Shown here in pieces: positions 53,411-62,097 of a DNA stretch of 64,000 nt. The position numbers and the translations under genes were made by a program. Position 1 is the stretch's first letter. Every line of letters starts with the position of its first letter. Under the pieces are notes generated by a model, which saw nothing but the letters and a program-made list of their open reading frames with translations, did not search any database and had not been told where the DNA came from. The DNA is from Paenibacillus sp. JDR-2 (GTDB lineage: Bacteria > Bacillota > Bacilli > Paenibacillales > Paenibacillaceae), in NCBI RefSeq assembly GCF_000023585.1, contig NC_012914.1:4680001-4744000 (forward strand), given 5' to 3'.

Positions 53411-54340
53411 CGGCAAACCGTTTTTTATTCGGCTATACTCCTCCATCGTAATGGAAAGCACCGTGCCATGCTTAAACCGGTAAGGGAAGCTGAAGCTTTC
53501 GTCGGAACGGATAAAGCGCCCGCTCTCAAACTCGTCCGCGATAAAAGGAACGTAGCCCTGGCCTTCGCCTGCGACGCCAAAGTAATCCAGCATCAGGCAC
53601 CATTTTCCGTTGCTAAGCTTATAAGCGGTAGGCGCTTCATAAGCGCTGCTGCCGAGCTTTGCCATCTCTTCGTTAAAAGCCTCGACGGTCGTATATTCCC
53701 CCGTCAACGATTCCCCAGCCTGCAGAATCACTCCGTGAGGGTTACCTTCACTCTTCACGAACCGGTAGAACTTGCCGTTATCCTCGTAAATCGCCGAATC
53801 AATAACTCCGCTGTCTTCCTTCTGATACATCAGCCGCGGTTTGGTGAAGCTCTCAAAATCCTTGGTACGGGAGTAATAAATCCCTTTTTGTCCAAAGTTA
53901 TTGGAAGCATGGGAGGAAGACCAGTGAAGAACGTAATTTTCTTCCTGCTGATCGTAGATCACATCCGGAGCCCATAGACAACCGAAGTTCTCATCTCCTA
54001 ATTCAATCAGCTTTTGCTCCGACCAGTTCAGAAGATCATCCGACTCCCAGAAGGATAGGCATTTGCTTCCCTCACGGGTAATGTTCTCCCAGCTTCCCTG
54101 ATACTTGCCTTCAAAATGATTTGCGAGGCTCAGATCAGTGGCAATGATATAAAATTTGCCGTAGCTGGTCCGCACGATGGTATGGTCCCGGACTCCCTTA
54201 TCTCCTTTTTCGCTCCAAAGAACCGGCTGCCCACCGTTCACCTGCTCCCAGTTAAAGCCGTCCTTGCTAAGCGCAAAATAAACCTGCTCGCCGTCAGGCG
54301 TCTTCTTTTCCTTAAAATGCACGAATAGATAAGCTTCCAT
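53399..54340 (-). CDS. Cytoplasmic GH43-family glycosidase (Bt3655-like), second copy
   Basis: 313 residues, single GH43 domain, no signal peptide. Candidate catalytic residues are D52 (GVRDHT), D181 (GVIDSA) and E235 (AYEAPT). It parallels the 41366-42259 protein throughout (YLFVHFKE, GEQVYFALSKDG), but HT replaces the PY that follows the base Asp there. The start is the ATG at 54340, matching the paralogue. GGAGGAG lies 12 nt upstream, slightly far, with an in-frame ATG at 54376 as alternative. It stands alone, apart from any transporter. Confidence 0.78.
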   Translation of the reverse strand: MEAYLFVHFKEKKTPDGEQVYFALSKDGFNWEQVNGGQPVLWSEKGDKGVRDHTIVRTSYGKFYIIATDLSLANHFEGKYQGSWENITREGSKCLSFWESDDLLNWSEQKLIELGDENFGCLWAPDVIYDQQEENYVLHWSSSHASNNFGQKGIYYSRTKDFESFTKPRLMYQKEDSGVIDSAIYEDNGKFYRFVKSEGNPHGVILQAGESLTGEYTTVEAFNEEMAKLGSSAYEAPTAYKLSNGKWCLMLDYFGVAGEGQGYVPFIADEFESGRFIRSDESFSFPYRFKHGTVLSITMEEYSRIKNGLPFTN

Positions 54341-54542
54341 TAGTATCAAGTGCTCCTCCCGATGCCCATGAGACAATCTTCTGATTTTAACTTGATTATA
54401 ATCACCCGCTCATTCGGCAAACAATAAAGTATCACAGCTAAAAACTGATCTATCGTGCTTTTCGAGATTGATAACTGATTAGCTGGACCATTCCTTGTGT
54501 AATACTATATCGATACATAAAACTTAGGACGGGGTGATGGGA

Positions 54543-55031
54543 ATGCATGCAAATTCAAATAACCAGGAAGCCATCGAGAAGATAAGGGAACTGATTAAGG
54601 ATATCAAAATCGCGATGCTGACAACGGTGTCGGAGGAAGGCCTTGTATCACGCCCGATGAAGACGCAGGATGTCGATTTTGACGGCAGCTTGTGGTTTCT
54701 TACGAAGAAGGATACGGACAAATTTCATGAACTGCTTCAGAACAAGCAAGTGAACGTAGCCTATGCGGACAAATCCTTTGTCTCCATTCGCGGCGTAGCG
54801 GAGCTTGTCGACAGCACCGACAAAATAAAGGAATTCTGGAATAAAGCCTACGAGGAAATATTGGAGACGACCTATGACGATCCAAGCCTTGTTCTAATCA
54901 AGGTAGATGCCGAAGCCGCCGAGTATTGGGATTCCGGAAATAAGTTCAAGATGGTGAAGTTTCTGTTCAATCGGTTGATGGGTAAAAATACGGAAGGAAC
55001 AGAGCTCAATCAAACCGTGGAAATGAATTAA
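54543..55031 (+). CDS. Pyridoxamine-5-phosphate-oxidase-like (general stress protein 26 type) protein
   Basis: 162-residue split-barrel flavin-binding-type protein. The motifs IAMLTTVSEEGLVSRPM near the N-terminus and LWFLTKKDTDKFHEL and VNVAYAD in the middle match the general stress protein 26 family. Members bind FMN or a related cofactor, and the substrate is usually unknown. The ATG at 54543 is preceded by GGGGTGAT. It is monocistronic with a terminator. Confidence 0.8.
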   Translation: MHANSNNQEAIEKIRELIKDIKIAMLTTVSEEGLVSRPMKTQDVDFDGSLWFLTKKDTDKFHELLQNKQVNVAYADKSFVSIRGVAELVDSTDKIKEFWNKAYEEILETTYDDPSLVLIKVDAEAAEYWDSGNKFKMVKFLFNRLMGKNTEGTELNQTVEMN

Positions 55032-55035
55032 CACG

Positions 55036-55093
55036 GCCTCATGCACAAACACGCTTCGGGAAACGAAACGGGCTTGCGGCATGAGGCTTTTTT
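55036..55093 (+). terminator. Terminator of the stress-protein gene
   Basis: GCCTCATGC / GCATGAGGC stem followed by six T residues on plus. It abuts the end of the convergent membrane-protein gene. Confidence 0.7.
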
Positions 55094-55094
55094 C

Positions 55095-55571
55095 TTAGCC
55101 CGATATGCGAATATAAATCCAACTCGCGAGCCACAAGCCAAGAGGAAGGAGCACGCTTGCAACCGTTACATTGGGAGTCAACGGCTTTTTCCGGATGAAT
55201 GAAAAGACCGTATCCGACAAGTAAAAAAGAGCCGCCGCTAATAAGCTGACTTGATAAAGAATAAGCCCAAAAACGCAATGAAACACGGCGGAGACCGTCA
55301 ATTGAACCCAACGTCTTGGAGCAACAAATCGCGCAGTAATCTCACTGAGCAGTGATGTCATCGATCCGTACACGTAAATGACAGGACCGGCGTACATCAT
55401 ATATACGAATAGAACTCCAAAGGCCTCATGCAATCTCGCTCCTATTGAAAGGTTATTGTGGATGTGAAATAAATCCGGCTCCAAAATGGCGAAAATAATC
55501 GTAAATAAGAAAGCGGTTATGCCGGCGCTTATGATTTTTCTCATGAATACTTGGCCCAAAGCTGGATGCAT
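55095..55571 (-). CDS. Four-helix membrane protein of unknown function
   Basis: 158 residues with about four membrane segments (FLFTIIFAILEP, AFGVLFVYMMYAGPVIYVYG, VSAVFHCVFGLILYQVSLLA and a last helix before WIYIRISG). GGGG lies 7 nt before the ATG. It stands alone and convergent to the stress-protein gene. No family recognised. Confidence 0.6.
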   Translation of the reverse strand: MHPALGQVFMRKIISAGITAFLFTIIFAILEPDLFHIHNNLSIGARLHEAFGVLFVYMMYAGPVIYVYGSMTSLLSEITARFVAPRRWVQLTVSAVFHCVFGLILYQVSLLAAALFYLSDTVFSFIRKKPLTPNVTVASVLLPLGLWLASWIYIRISG

Positions 55572-55793
55572 CGTTTTTCCCCTTTTCCTGCCGTATAAAG
55601 CAGTATGAAATTACCAGCATCATAACTTAGGAGCAAACCGACTGTAAGTTCTAACTTTTGTAGTACCCGGCTCGCCAAAAATATTATCATAAAAATGAAG
55701 AACGCTTGTCGATTTGAACATCCCTCGTTCGTTGTCTTCATAGAGGCTGAAGAAAGCAGTCTAAACCAAGCGATGGAAGGATGTTATATTCAA

Positions 55794-56195
55794 ATGGCAA
55801 AACTTACGGCTTATATCCTATCGGAAGACGCAAAAGCACAAGCGGCTTTTTATGTTCAGGCACTCGGCGGGGAAATATTATCCGTTGTCACTCACGGTCA
55901 GCTTCCAGAATCCAATGAAGAGCTAAAGGACAGGGTTGTTAATCTCAGCATGACTGCGGCAGGCATTACCTTTCTCATGTCGGACTCCGTATTTGAGCCG
56001 CTTAGACAAGGGAATGCGATTAATCTGAGTCTGGAATATTCCGATGAAGCTGAAGCGCGTGATGCCTTCGATAAGCTGGCGGAAAACGGTAAAGTGACTT
56101 GTCCGCTGGAGCCGGCTTTCTGGGGAGCTTTATTCGGACAACTCGAGGACAAATTCGGCTTGAGATGGATGATTACAACAACGCCTCAAGCTTAA
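55794..56195 (+). CDS. VOC-superfamily protein (PhnB/glyoxalase type)
   Basis: 133 residues with a paired beta-alpha-beta-beta-beta fold: AKAQAAFYVQALGGEILSV at the start and LEDKFGLRWMITT at the end are typical of PhnB-like proteins. These act as dioxygenases, glyoxalases or antibiotic-binding proteins, and the specific role cannot be told. The ATG at 55794 (MAKLTAYI) matches the usual family start. The frame opens earlier but without domain sequence. Confidence 0.75.
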   Translation: MAKLTAYILSEDAKAQAAFYVQALGGEILSVVTHGQLPESNEELKDRVVNLSMTAAGITFLMSDSVFEPLRQGNAINLSLEYSDEAEARDAFDKLAENGKVTCPLEPAFWGALFGQLEDKFGLRWMITTTPQA

Positions 56196-56203
56196 TGCAC
56201 ATG

Positions 56204-56249
56204 AAAAAGGCCATCCCTTGTGCCTTGCGGGATGGCCCCTCCTTTTTAC
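56204..56249. terminator. Bidirectional terminator between the VOC gene and mnmH
   Basis: GGCCATCCC / GGGATGGCC stem flanked by A runs on the left and T runs on the right, working in both directions between convergent genes. Confidence 0.75.
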
Positions 56250-56252
56250 TTC

Positions 56253-57287
56253 TTATTTCGAAGAGGCAGCCAGATAAGCTTTCACCTTTTGCACGGCTTC
56301 CGCTATCGTACCCGCTTCAATCTCGACTCTCTCCTGCAAATACTGCATCATCGAATGCTCGTAACGGGGATCGTAGTAATGCTCCAGCAGCAAGCGGACA
56401 GCAAGCTCGAACTGGTCTTCGGTTAAAGCTTGCATGATCTGCGCGGCAATCGGCGTATGCATCCGCTTCTCGATCTGCTTAAACGCGGCAATCAGTTCCT
56501 GCTTGTTCTCATACGGATTGTAGTCCTCCACAATATGCCGGACCCGTTCTTCTAGCGGCAGCCGGATAAAGAGCTGCTTCCCGGCTTCTTTCTTCTCAAT
56601 TAGGAATGGAGGCAGCACGGCTTTGCCGATCCGTTTGCTCTCCCCCTCCATCAGCACGTATGGAGATTCCTGCAGCTTCAGCAGATCCGTCACTAATAAA
56701 GCTTCGAACGTCTTCTGATTATTCGCCTTCTGCCCGACCTGACCAAAGATTGAACCTCGATGACCCGCCATGCCTTCCAAATCAAGAACAGGATAACCTT
56801 CCTCTTGAAGCTCGCGCAATATCGTCGTTTTTCCTGTTCCCGTATGGCCCTGCAGCACAATCGCCTGCGGCTTGAGCTCGAGATGCTCAAGTGTTTCTAC
56901 AATCCACTTCCGGTAGGTTCGGAAGCCCCCGGTAAGCCGGTAAGCCCGGATCCCCATCAGCGACAGCACCGTAGCCGTCGTCTTGCTTCGCATGCCGCCG
57001 CGCCAGCAGAATACGGCTTTGGAATCTTTGATCTGCTCGAAGGATTTAATGAATGCCGGCAGCTTGGCCGAAAATAACTCAAGTCCCCGGTCCTTGGCCG
57101 CCTGGACGCTGACCTTCTTGTAAATCGTGCCTACTTCCGCCCGCTCCGAATCGTCGAAGAGCGGAATATTCAGGCTGCCCGGAATGGTGGAATCGGCGTA
57201 CTCCGAAGGAGAACGCACGTCGATCATAACGATTTCTTTTTTATCCCGTAATGCCAGCAATTCCTCTATGGTGATGTCTTGAAACAA
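56253..57287 (-). CDS. mnmH: tRNA 2-selenouridine synthase (SelU/YbbB)
   Basis: Replaces sulfur by selenium in the wobble 2-thiouridine of certain tRNAs using selenophosphate. An N-terminal rhodanese domain has the catalytic C94 in FCWRGGMRSK. A C-terminal P-loop domain has GHTGTGKTT at 147-155. Length 344 is normal. The start is TTG with AAGGAG 8 nt upstream. It lies 25 bases after selD, so enzyme and selenium donor are co-expressed. Confidence 0.93.
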   Translation of the reverse strand: MFQDITIEELLALRDKKEIVMIDVRSPSEYADSTIPGSLNIPLFDDSERAEVGTIYKKVSVQAAKDRGLELFSAKLPAFIKSFEQIKDSKAVFCWRGGMRSKTTATVLSLMGIRAYRLTGGFRTYRKWIVETLEHLELKPQAIVLQGHTGTGKTTILRELQEEGYPVLDLEGMAGHRGSIFGQVGQKANNQKTFEALLVTDLLKLQESPYVLMEGESKRIGKAVLPPFLIEKKEAGKQLFIRLPLEERVRHIVEDYNPYENKQELIAAFKQIEKRMHTPIAAQIMQALTEDQFELAVRLLLEHYYDPRYEHSMMQYLQERVEIEAGTIAEAVQKVKAYLAASSK

Positions 57288-57312
57288 GTTAACCGCTCCT
57301 TATTCGATCAAG

Positions 57313-58362
57313 CTACAGTACAACAATACGTCCCGGATGGTCGGCAACCGTCTCTCCGATAATGGCCGCTTCCACACCGGATTGCTTCAGCTTGCCTAGC
57401 AGTTCCTCTGCTTGGTCGCCTTCCACGGAGATAAGCAATCCTCCGGACGTGACCGCATCGCATAAGATCCATTGACCGATCTGATCCAGCGCGTCCGGGA
57501 AGGTAATCGAATCCTGTACATGGGCAAAATTGTTTTTGGTTCCTCCGGGAACAAAACCTTCCTCCGCCAGCTCTCTTACGCGCGGCAGCACCGGCACTTC
57601 ATTCGCATGGATGCGGATTCCGACGCCGCTGCCTTTTGCCATCTCAAGCGAGTGACCAATCAGGCCAAACCCGGTTACGTCCGTGCACGCATGCACATTA
57701 TACGGCTCCATTGTTTCAGCCGCAGTCTTGTTCAGCGTAGCCATCACATCCGTCACGCGCTGAACCTCTTCATCCGACAGCTTGTCTTTTTTGATGGAGG
57801 TCGTAAGAATGCCTACGCCAATCGGTTTGGTCAGAATAAGCTTATCTCCGGGAACCGAACCCGCATTGGTTCTTACTTTGTTCGGGTGAATGAGGCCTGT
57901 AACGGCGAGGCCAAACTTCGGCTCGTTATCGTCTATGGAATGGCCGCCAACGAGGGTAATACCCGCTTCCTTCATCTTATCGCCCGCACCGCGCAAAATA
58001 TCCGCCAGTACCTGCTTGTCCAGCGTCTTGATCGGGAATGCAACAATGTTCAGCGCGGTCAGCGGCTTGCCGCCCATTGCGTAAATATCGCTGATCGCAT
58101 TGGCCGCGGCTACCTGTCCGAATGAATACGGATCGTCGACGATAGGAGTAAAGAAATCGACGGTTTGCACCAGCGCAAGATCATCGCTTATTTTGTATAC
58201 GCCTGCATCATCGCTCGTATCGATGCCGACCAGAAGATTGGGATCCGCCACGGGTACAGGCAGGGAACGGATAACTTGCGACAGGTCTCCGGGACCAATC
58301 TTGCAGCCGCAGCCGCCTTTCGTGGAGTAGGAAGTCAGTTTGATTTTTTCAGTATCGGGCAT
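57313..58362 (-). CDS. selD: Selenophosphate synthase
   Basis: Makes selenophosphate from selenide and ATP. The N-terminal catalytic stretch is GGCGCKIGP with C18 (ordinary Cys, not selenocysteine) and K21. AIR-synthase-type glycine-rich ATP motifs follow (LVGGHSIDDNEPKFGLAVTG, DVTGFGLIGH). Length 349 is normal. It heads the selD-mnmH pair. No selA or selB lies nearby, so within this window selenium is used only for tRNA modification. Confidence 0.95.
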   Translation of the reverse strand: MPDTEKIKLTSYSTKGGCGCKIGPGDLSQVIRSLPVPVADPNLLVGIDTSDDAGVYKISDDLALVQTVDFFTPIVDDPYSFGQVAAANAISDIYAMGGKPLTALNIVAFPIKTLDKQVLADILRGAGDKMKEAGITLVGGHSIDDNEPKFGLAVTGLIHPNKVRTNAGSVPGDKLILTKPIGVGILTTSIKKDKLSDEEVQRVTDVMATLNKTAAETMEPYNVHACTDVTGFGLIGHSLEMAKGSGVGIRIHANEVPVLPRVRELAEEGFVPGGTKNNFAHVQDSITFPDALDQIGQWILCDAVTSGGLLISVEGDQAEELLGKLKQSGVEAAIIGETVADHPGRIVVL

Positions 58363-58444
58363 TGGCTCGTATCCTCTCTATATTAAGAAATGTTTTATAA
58401 AGCTAACCATACAAAATAATGATAAAGGATTAGGCGGACAAAAT

Positions 58445-58978
58445 CTAATTGTCCGTCCTAAGAAGTCCGTAGTACCTCAAATCCTCGTACGTATCTTCCT
58501 TTCGGATATGATTCCGCAGAACTCCTTCGAATTTCATGCCGATCTTCTCCATAACTCTATACGATGCCGGATTCCGGGTCATAGCGGCCGCATACACCCG
58601 GTTTAATTCCAATTCGTCAAACGCAAATTGTACCACTCGTGCGGCAGCTTCCGAACAATATCCGTTGCTCCAATAAGGCTTGCCAATCCAATAAGCCAAT
58701 TCCGCCATATGGTGGGTCTTATTAACGTGCAGCCCAACAACGCCAAGGAAAGCGCCTGTTTCCGTCAATATTACGGCAAAAGAATATCCCTCGCCTCTTG
58801 CCGCAGCTTCATGCCTTTTTTGAATAAAAGCGGCTGCTGCTCCTGCCGGGTAGGGATGAGGCATATTAAGCGTTGTGTCCGCTACGTCCTTGTCTCCGGC
58901 TAATCGTTCGATGAATTCACCATCTGCCAGTTCAAGCGGCCTTAATGTTAAGCGTGACGATACAAGTGCATGTAACAT
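58445..58978 (-). CDS. GNAT-family N-acetyltransferase (RimJ/RimL type) under T-box control
   Basis: 177 residues with the GNAT fold: SRLTLRPLELADGEFI at the N-terminus, the acetyl-CoA loop region IGKPYWSNGYCSEAAARVV (about 111-129) and LNRVYAAAMTRNPASYRVMEKIGM with the conserved NxxS. Proteins of this branch acetylate N-termini, amino acids or small molecules. GGAGGG lies 6 nt before the ATG. It is the first gene after a complete T-box leader, so expression should rise when a specific tRNA is uncharged. The substrate may be an amino acid or an analogue. That is inference. Confidence 0.85.
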   Translation of the reverse strand: MLHALVSSRLTLRPLELADGEFIERLAGDKDVADTTLNMPHPYPAGAAAAFIQKRHEAAARGEGYSFAVILTETGAFLGVVGLHVNKTHHMAELAYWIGKPYWSNGYCSEAAARVVQFAFDELELNRVYAAAMTRNPASYRVMEKIGMKFEGVLRNHIRKEDTYEDLRYYGLLRTDN

Positions 58979-59010
58979 ACAAATCCCTCCAGCTTTAAAT
59001 TATAGAACGC

Positions 59011-59270
59011 AAAAAAGCCCCATCCCCATAAGGGACGGAGCTGCTCCGCGTTACCACCCAAATTGACGTAAAAACGTCCTCTTCGCCATCGTCCACCAAC
59101 GATGCTTCTTTGTAACGGCTGAATCCCGGGCCAGTCTACTTGAAGTTCGATGGCCTGCTCGGAGGTGATTATTCAATCCGGCTCCCTGCTGCCTCGCACC
59201 AACCGGCAGTTCACTGATCGGTATTTTCCGGATTTACTTGTCCTCGTCATCGCATTTCGCTATGAATTAG
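59011..59270 (-). promoter_or_regulatory. T-box riboswitch (isoleucine-type specifier) upstream of the GNAT gene
   Basis: Minus-strand leader. Stem I begins GCGATGACGAGG, has AGTA before AATCCGG, and on the 3-prime side CCGGATT is followed by GAA and AUC (59167-59169). The T-box core is TGGTAACGCGG (59046-59056), followed by a 9-bp terminator stem and UUUUUU (59011-59016). Aligning the 3-prime side with the glnS leader (codon, purine, CCTC) gives AUC, isoleucine. U in TGGU pairs with an A discriminator, as tRNA-Ile has. AAU (Asn) one base over would need a G discriminator, so it is less likely. Confidence 0.85.
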
Positions 59271-59274
59271 CTAC

Positions 59275-59303
59275 ACTATAAAACAGAAGGAATATTCTGT
59301 CAA
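59275..59303 (-). promoter_or_regulatory. Promoter of the GNAT T-box transcript
   Basis: TTGACA (59298-59303), exactly 17 bases, TATAGT (59275-59280) on the minus strand: a near-consensus vegetative promoter just ahead of the T-box stem I. Confidence 0.85.
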
Positions 59304-60778
59304 TTGCTATTTTCCAGGCCTAATCTCTCATATTGTTCCGGCGGAGCATCGTGAAGAGCCATAATCCGAATCAAATGTTCGATCATCTGTTTTTCAATGA
59401 CGCTATCCTGAATCGGATGTTTTTGCTCCGGATCATTCTCCAAATCATACAGTAACGTTCCGAAGCGATGGGCCGGAATATACGAGATGGACGGTATTTT
59501 TAACGTTCGAACCCCTTTCGTAAACAAGAAAGGATCCGCAAGCTCGATTTCCCTCAATTCCTCTACGCTAAACAACGAAGCCATGTGAGTCGGCATCAAT
59601 GTATAGTTGAATAACGGTGAGTTATCCGGGCGTACCGGAGCACGCATATAAACATATCCGCCGTCGGTACAATTGACATGCCCGCCATGTATGCCGAACA
59701 AAACAGCTTCTCGCTGCTCCTTCTCCGTGACGGAGGGCAAAGGAACTCCAACCATATCTTTTGGCACATCTGCTCCAAAATACTCCAGAAGAGTCGGGGC
59801 CAAATCTATCAACTGAGTTAAGCCGCCGCATCGTTCGTTTTTCCTCTTATCACGGGGATCCCATACAAATAACGGTGTCTTGGCAATCTCGTTATAAAAG
59901 GGCATGATATTTTTGGCCCACCAGTCATGCTCGCCAAGCAGTAAACCATGATCGGTCGTCACGATCAGCATCGTATCCTGCCATAGATCGCATTCGTCCA
60001 TGGCATCCATAACCTTTCCGAGGTAGGTATCGCACATGCTGAGCAGCGCCGCATACTCGAATTTGCAATGCTCAACCTCTTCCCTCGTTTCCTGAACGGG
60101 CTGGTAACCCGGCCAATCGAAATGCCTTCCCGTATAATCATGCGGATACATGTCTTTGTACTTTTGCGGAGCAAAAAACGGCTCATGCGGATCAAAGGCT
60201 TCGATTTGCAGCAGCCATCTGTCCTCCCTCCGATTCGTCCGGATGAACTCGATCCCTCTGGAGAAGGTCTCGGACATCGGATGCTGATGTTCCTCCGTCA
60301 TGTATTTGCGGTTAATCCAATCCTGGCGGAACAAGTGGCTCCGGTATCCATTGAAATCCCCCACATGCTCGGGAATTTCCGGATCCGCAACTTCCCCTTT
60401 CCAAGGATCTCCCTCCTGCCCGCGCACGAAATCCCAGGTTGTATATTGACTATGGTAGGTTGCTCCCCCGGGCTCCCAATAATGATAGTGGTCGCTGACC
60501 AAATGCGAATAGACCTTATTGGCACGCAGCAAAGCTGGAAGGGAATCATCAAACGGCTCGAGCGGTCCCCAGCTTCGATGCAAAAAGTTGTATCTGCCCG
60601 TCAATAAATCGCGCCTCGCAGGCATGCACGGCATACTCCCCACCCAATGATTATCATAGGTCACGCTTCGCTCGGCCAACCGGCTGAAGTTAGGAGCTTG
60701 CGTCCAATCACCGCCGTAAGGGGGAAGCATATGCCGGTTCAGGGAATCGAACATGACAATAATCGCTTTCAATGCCAT
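59300..60778 (-). CDS. Cytoplasmic formylglycine-type sulfatase
   Basis: 492 residues of the alkaline-phosphatase superfamily. The sulfatase signature C-M-P-A-R is at C51, the Cys to be converted to formylglycine, and the first metal Asp is in VMFDSLNRH. A late TTDHGLLLGEHDW supplies the other metal ligands. There is no signal peptide. The ATG at 60778 overlaps the stop codon of the preceding sulfatase gene (TAATG), with AGAGGAGG upstream, so the two are translationally coupled. It is probably an N-sulfo or O-sulfo hydrolase acting on imported oligosaccharides. The formylglycine-generating enzyme is not in the window. Confidence 0.88.
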   Translation of the reverse strand: MALKAIIVMFDSLNRHMLPPYGGDWTQAPNFSRLAERSVTYDNHWVGSMPCMPARRDLLTGRYNFLHRSWGPLEPFDDSLPALLRANKVYSHLVSDHYHYWEPGGATYHSQYTTWDFVRGQEGDPWKGEVADPEIPEHVGDFNGYRSHLFRQDWINRKYMTEEHQHPMSETFSRGIEFIRTNRREDRWLLQIEAFDPHEPFFAPQKYKDMYPHDYTGRHFDWPGYQPVQETREEVEHCKFEYAALLSMCDTYLGKVMDAMDECDLWQDTMLIVTTDHGLLLGEHDWWAKNIMPFYNEIAKTPLFVWDPRDKRKNERCGGLTQLIDLAPTLLEYFGADVPKDMVGVPLPSVTEKEQREAVLFGIHGGHVNCTDGGYVYMRAPVRPDNSPLFNYTLMPTHMASLFSVEELREIELADPFLFTKGVRTLKIPSISYIPAHRFGTLLYDLENDPEQKHPIQDSVIEKQMIEHLIRIMALHDAPPEQYERLGLENSN

Positions 60779-62082
60779 TACGCCTCCTCTTGAAGGGATT
60801 GGTACCACTGCCGGACATCCCTCTCCAGCCTTTGAGCAATTTCCGGATATTGCTTGACAAGATTGATCCGCTCGCTGCTGTCCTGTTCCAGATCGGACAA
60901 GTGAACGGCATCGGCTTCCGTACGGCTGAAGTCAAGCTTACCGTTAAGCACAAGCTTCCACTTGCCTTCGCGGACCGCCAATTGGCCCTCGTACTCCCAA
61001 AATAGCTGCTTGCGAGGGCTCAAAGCATTTCCGCTTAAAGCATCAAATACGCTATGACCGTCCAGGCTGTATCCTTCCGTCCCAATTCCGGACAGCTCGA
61101 GCATCGTCGGAAAAATATCCATCATAGCAAACATTTCGTCCGATATTTGCCCTTGCTGCTCCGCAAGTCCAGCCGGATAGCTAAGAATAGCCGGTTCACG
61201 GATGCCGCCTTCGAACAGGCTTGCTTTATGGCCGCGGAAACGTCCGGCACTGCCTCCGTAATACAAATCCTCCGTGCCGTCCAGCCAATTGCGGGATTCC
61301 GTGGAAGGACCGTTATCGCTGGAGAAGAAAATAATCGTATCTTCGTAAGCGCCTTTTTGCTTCAACGCCTTCACGATCTCGCCTACTCCGTCGTCAACGG
61401 CCGCAATCATCGCGGCCATAATTCTCCGGTCGGGGGGCAGATCCGGAAAACGGTCCAAGTAAGCTTTTGGCGCGTGCATCGGGTAATGCGGCGCATTATA
61501 AGCGACGTACATAAAATAAGGCTCATCATCGGGTGCGGCATCGATATAAGACGTTGCTTCTCTCGTAATGGCTTCCGTCATATACTCGCCGTTTTCCCAT
61601 ACCTCCGTCTCGTTCCGCCACAAGTCATGAACAGGATTTACGCCCCCGCCCTGCCCCCAGTAAAAAATATGGGAGTAATAATCAATGCAGCCTGCACGAA
61701 ACCCGTAAAACTGGTCAAACCCGTGTGCATTTGGTCCGTATTCTGCCGATGCGCCCAAATGCCATTTCCCGAACAATGCCGTGTGATAGCCGTGTTCTTT
61801 CAAGGCTGACGCCAGCGTTGTCTGCTCTAGCGAAAGCCCCTTCGTTCCTCTCTTGCCGCCAAGAATAGAGGTAACTCCCGCTTTCGCCGGGTATTTGCCC
61901 GTCAACAGCGATGCCCGGGATGGCGAGCAGACCGGCGAATTGGAGTACCAATTCGTGAATCGGATCCCCTCGCTGGCCAACTGGTCGAGATGCGGCGTTT
62001 TCATGGCATCGGAGCCATAGCAGCCCAAGTCTCCATACCCCAAATCATCGCAATAAAATACAATTATATTAGGTCGTTTCAT
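60778..62082 (-). CDS. Cytoplasmic formylglycine-type arylsulfatase-like enzyme
   Basis: 434 residues. The signature C-S-P-S-R-A-S-L-L-T-G-K has its reactive Cys at C52. DDLGYGDLGCYG gives the first metal ligands, KWHLG follows, and SSDNGPSTES gives later ones. It resembles arylsulfatase A or GalNAc-6-sulfatase types and has no signal peptide. GGAGG lies 8 nt before the ATG at 62082, 15 bases after the stop of the OppF-like gene. The operon order ATPase, ATPase, sulfatase, sulfatase suggests the importer delivers sulfated oligosaccharides. Confidence 0.9.
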   Translation of the reverse strand: MKRPNIIVFYCDDLGYGDLGCYGSDAMKTPHLDQLASEGIRFTNWYSNSPVCSPSRASLLTGKYPAKAGVTSILGGKRGTKGLSLEQTTLASALKEHGYHTALFGKWHLGASAEYGPNAHGFDQFYGFRAGCIDYYSHIFYWGQGGGVNPVHDLWRNETEVWENGEYMTEAITREATSYIDAAPDDEPYFMYVAYNAPHYPMHAPKAYLDRFPDLPPDRRIMAAMIAAVDDGVGEIVKALKQKGAYEDTIIFFSSDNGPSTESRNWLDGTEDLYYGGSAGRFRGHKASLFEGGIREPAILSYPAGLAEQQGQISDEMFAMMDIFPTMLELSGIGTEGYSLDGHSVFDALSGNALSPRKQLFWEYEGQLAVREGKWKLVLNGKLDFSRTEADAVHLSDLEQDSSERINLVKQYPEIAQRLERDVRQWYQSLQEEA

Positions 62083-62097
62083 AGAATCTGCCTCCAT

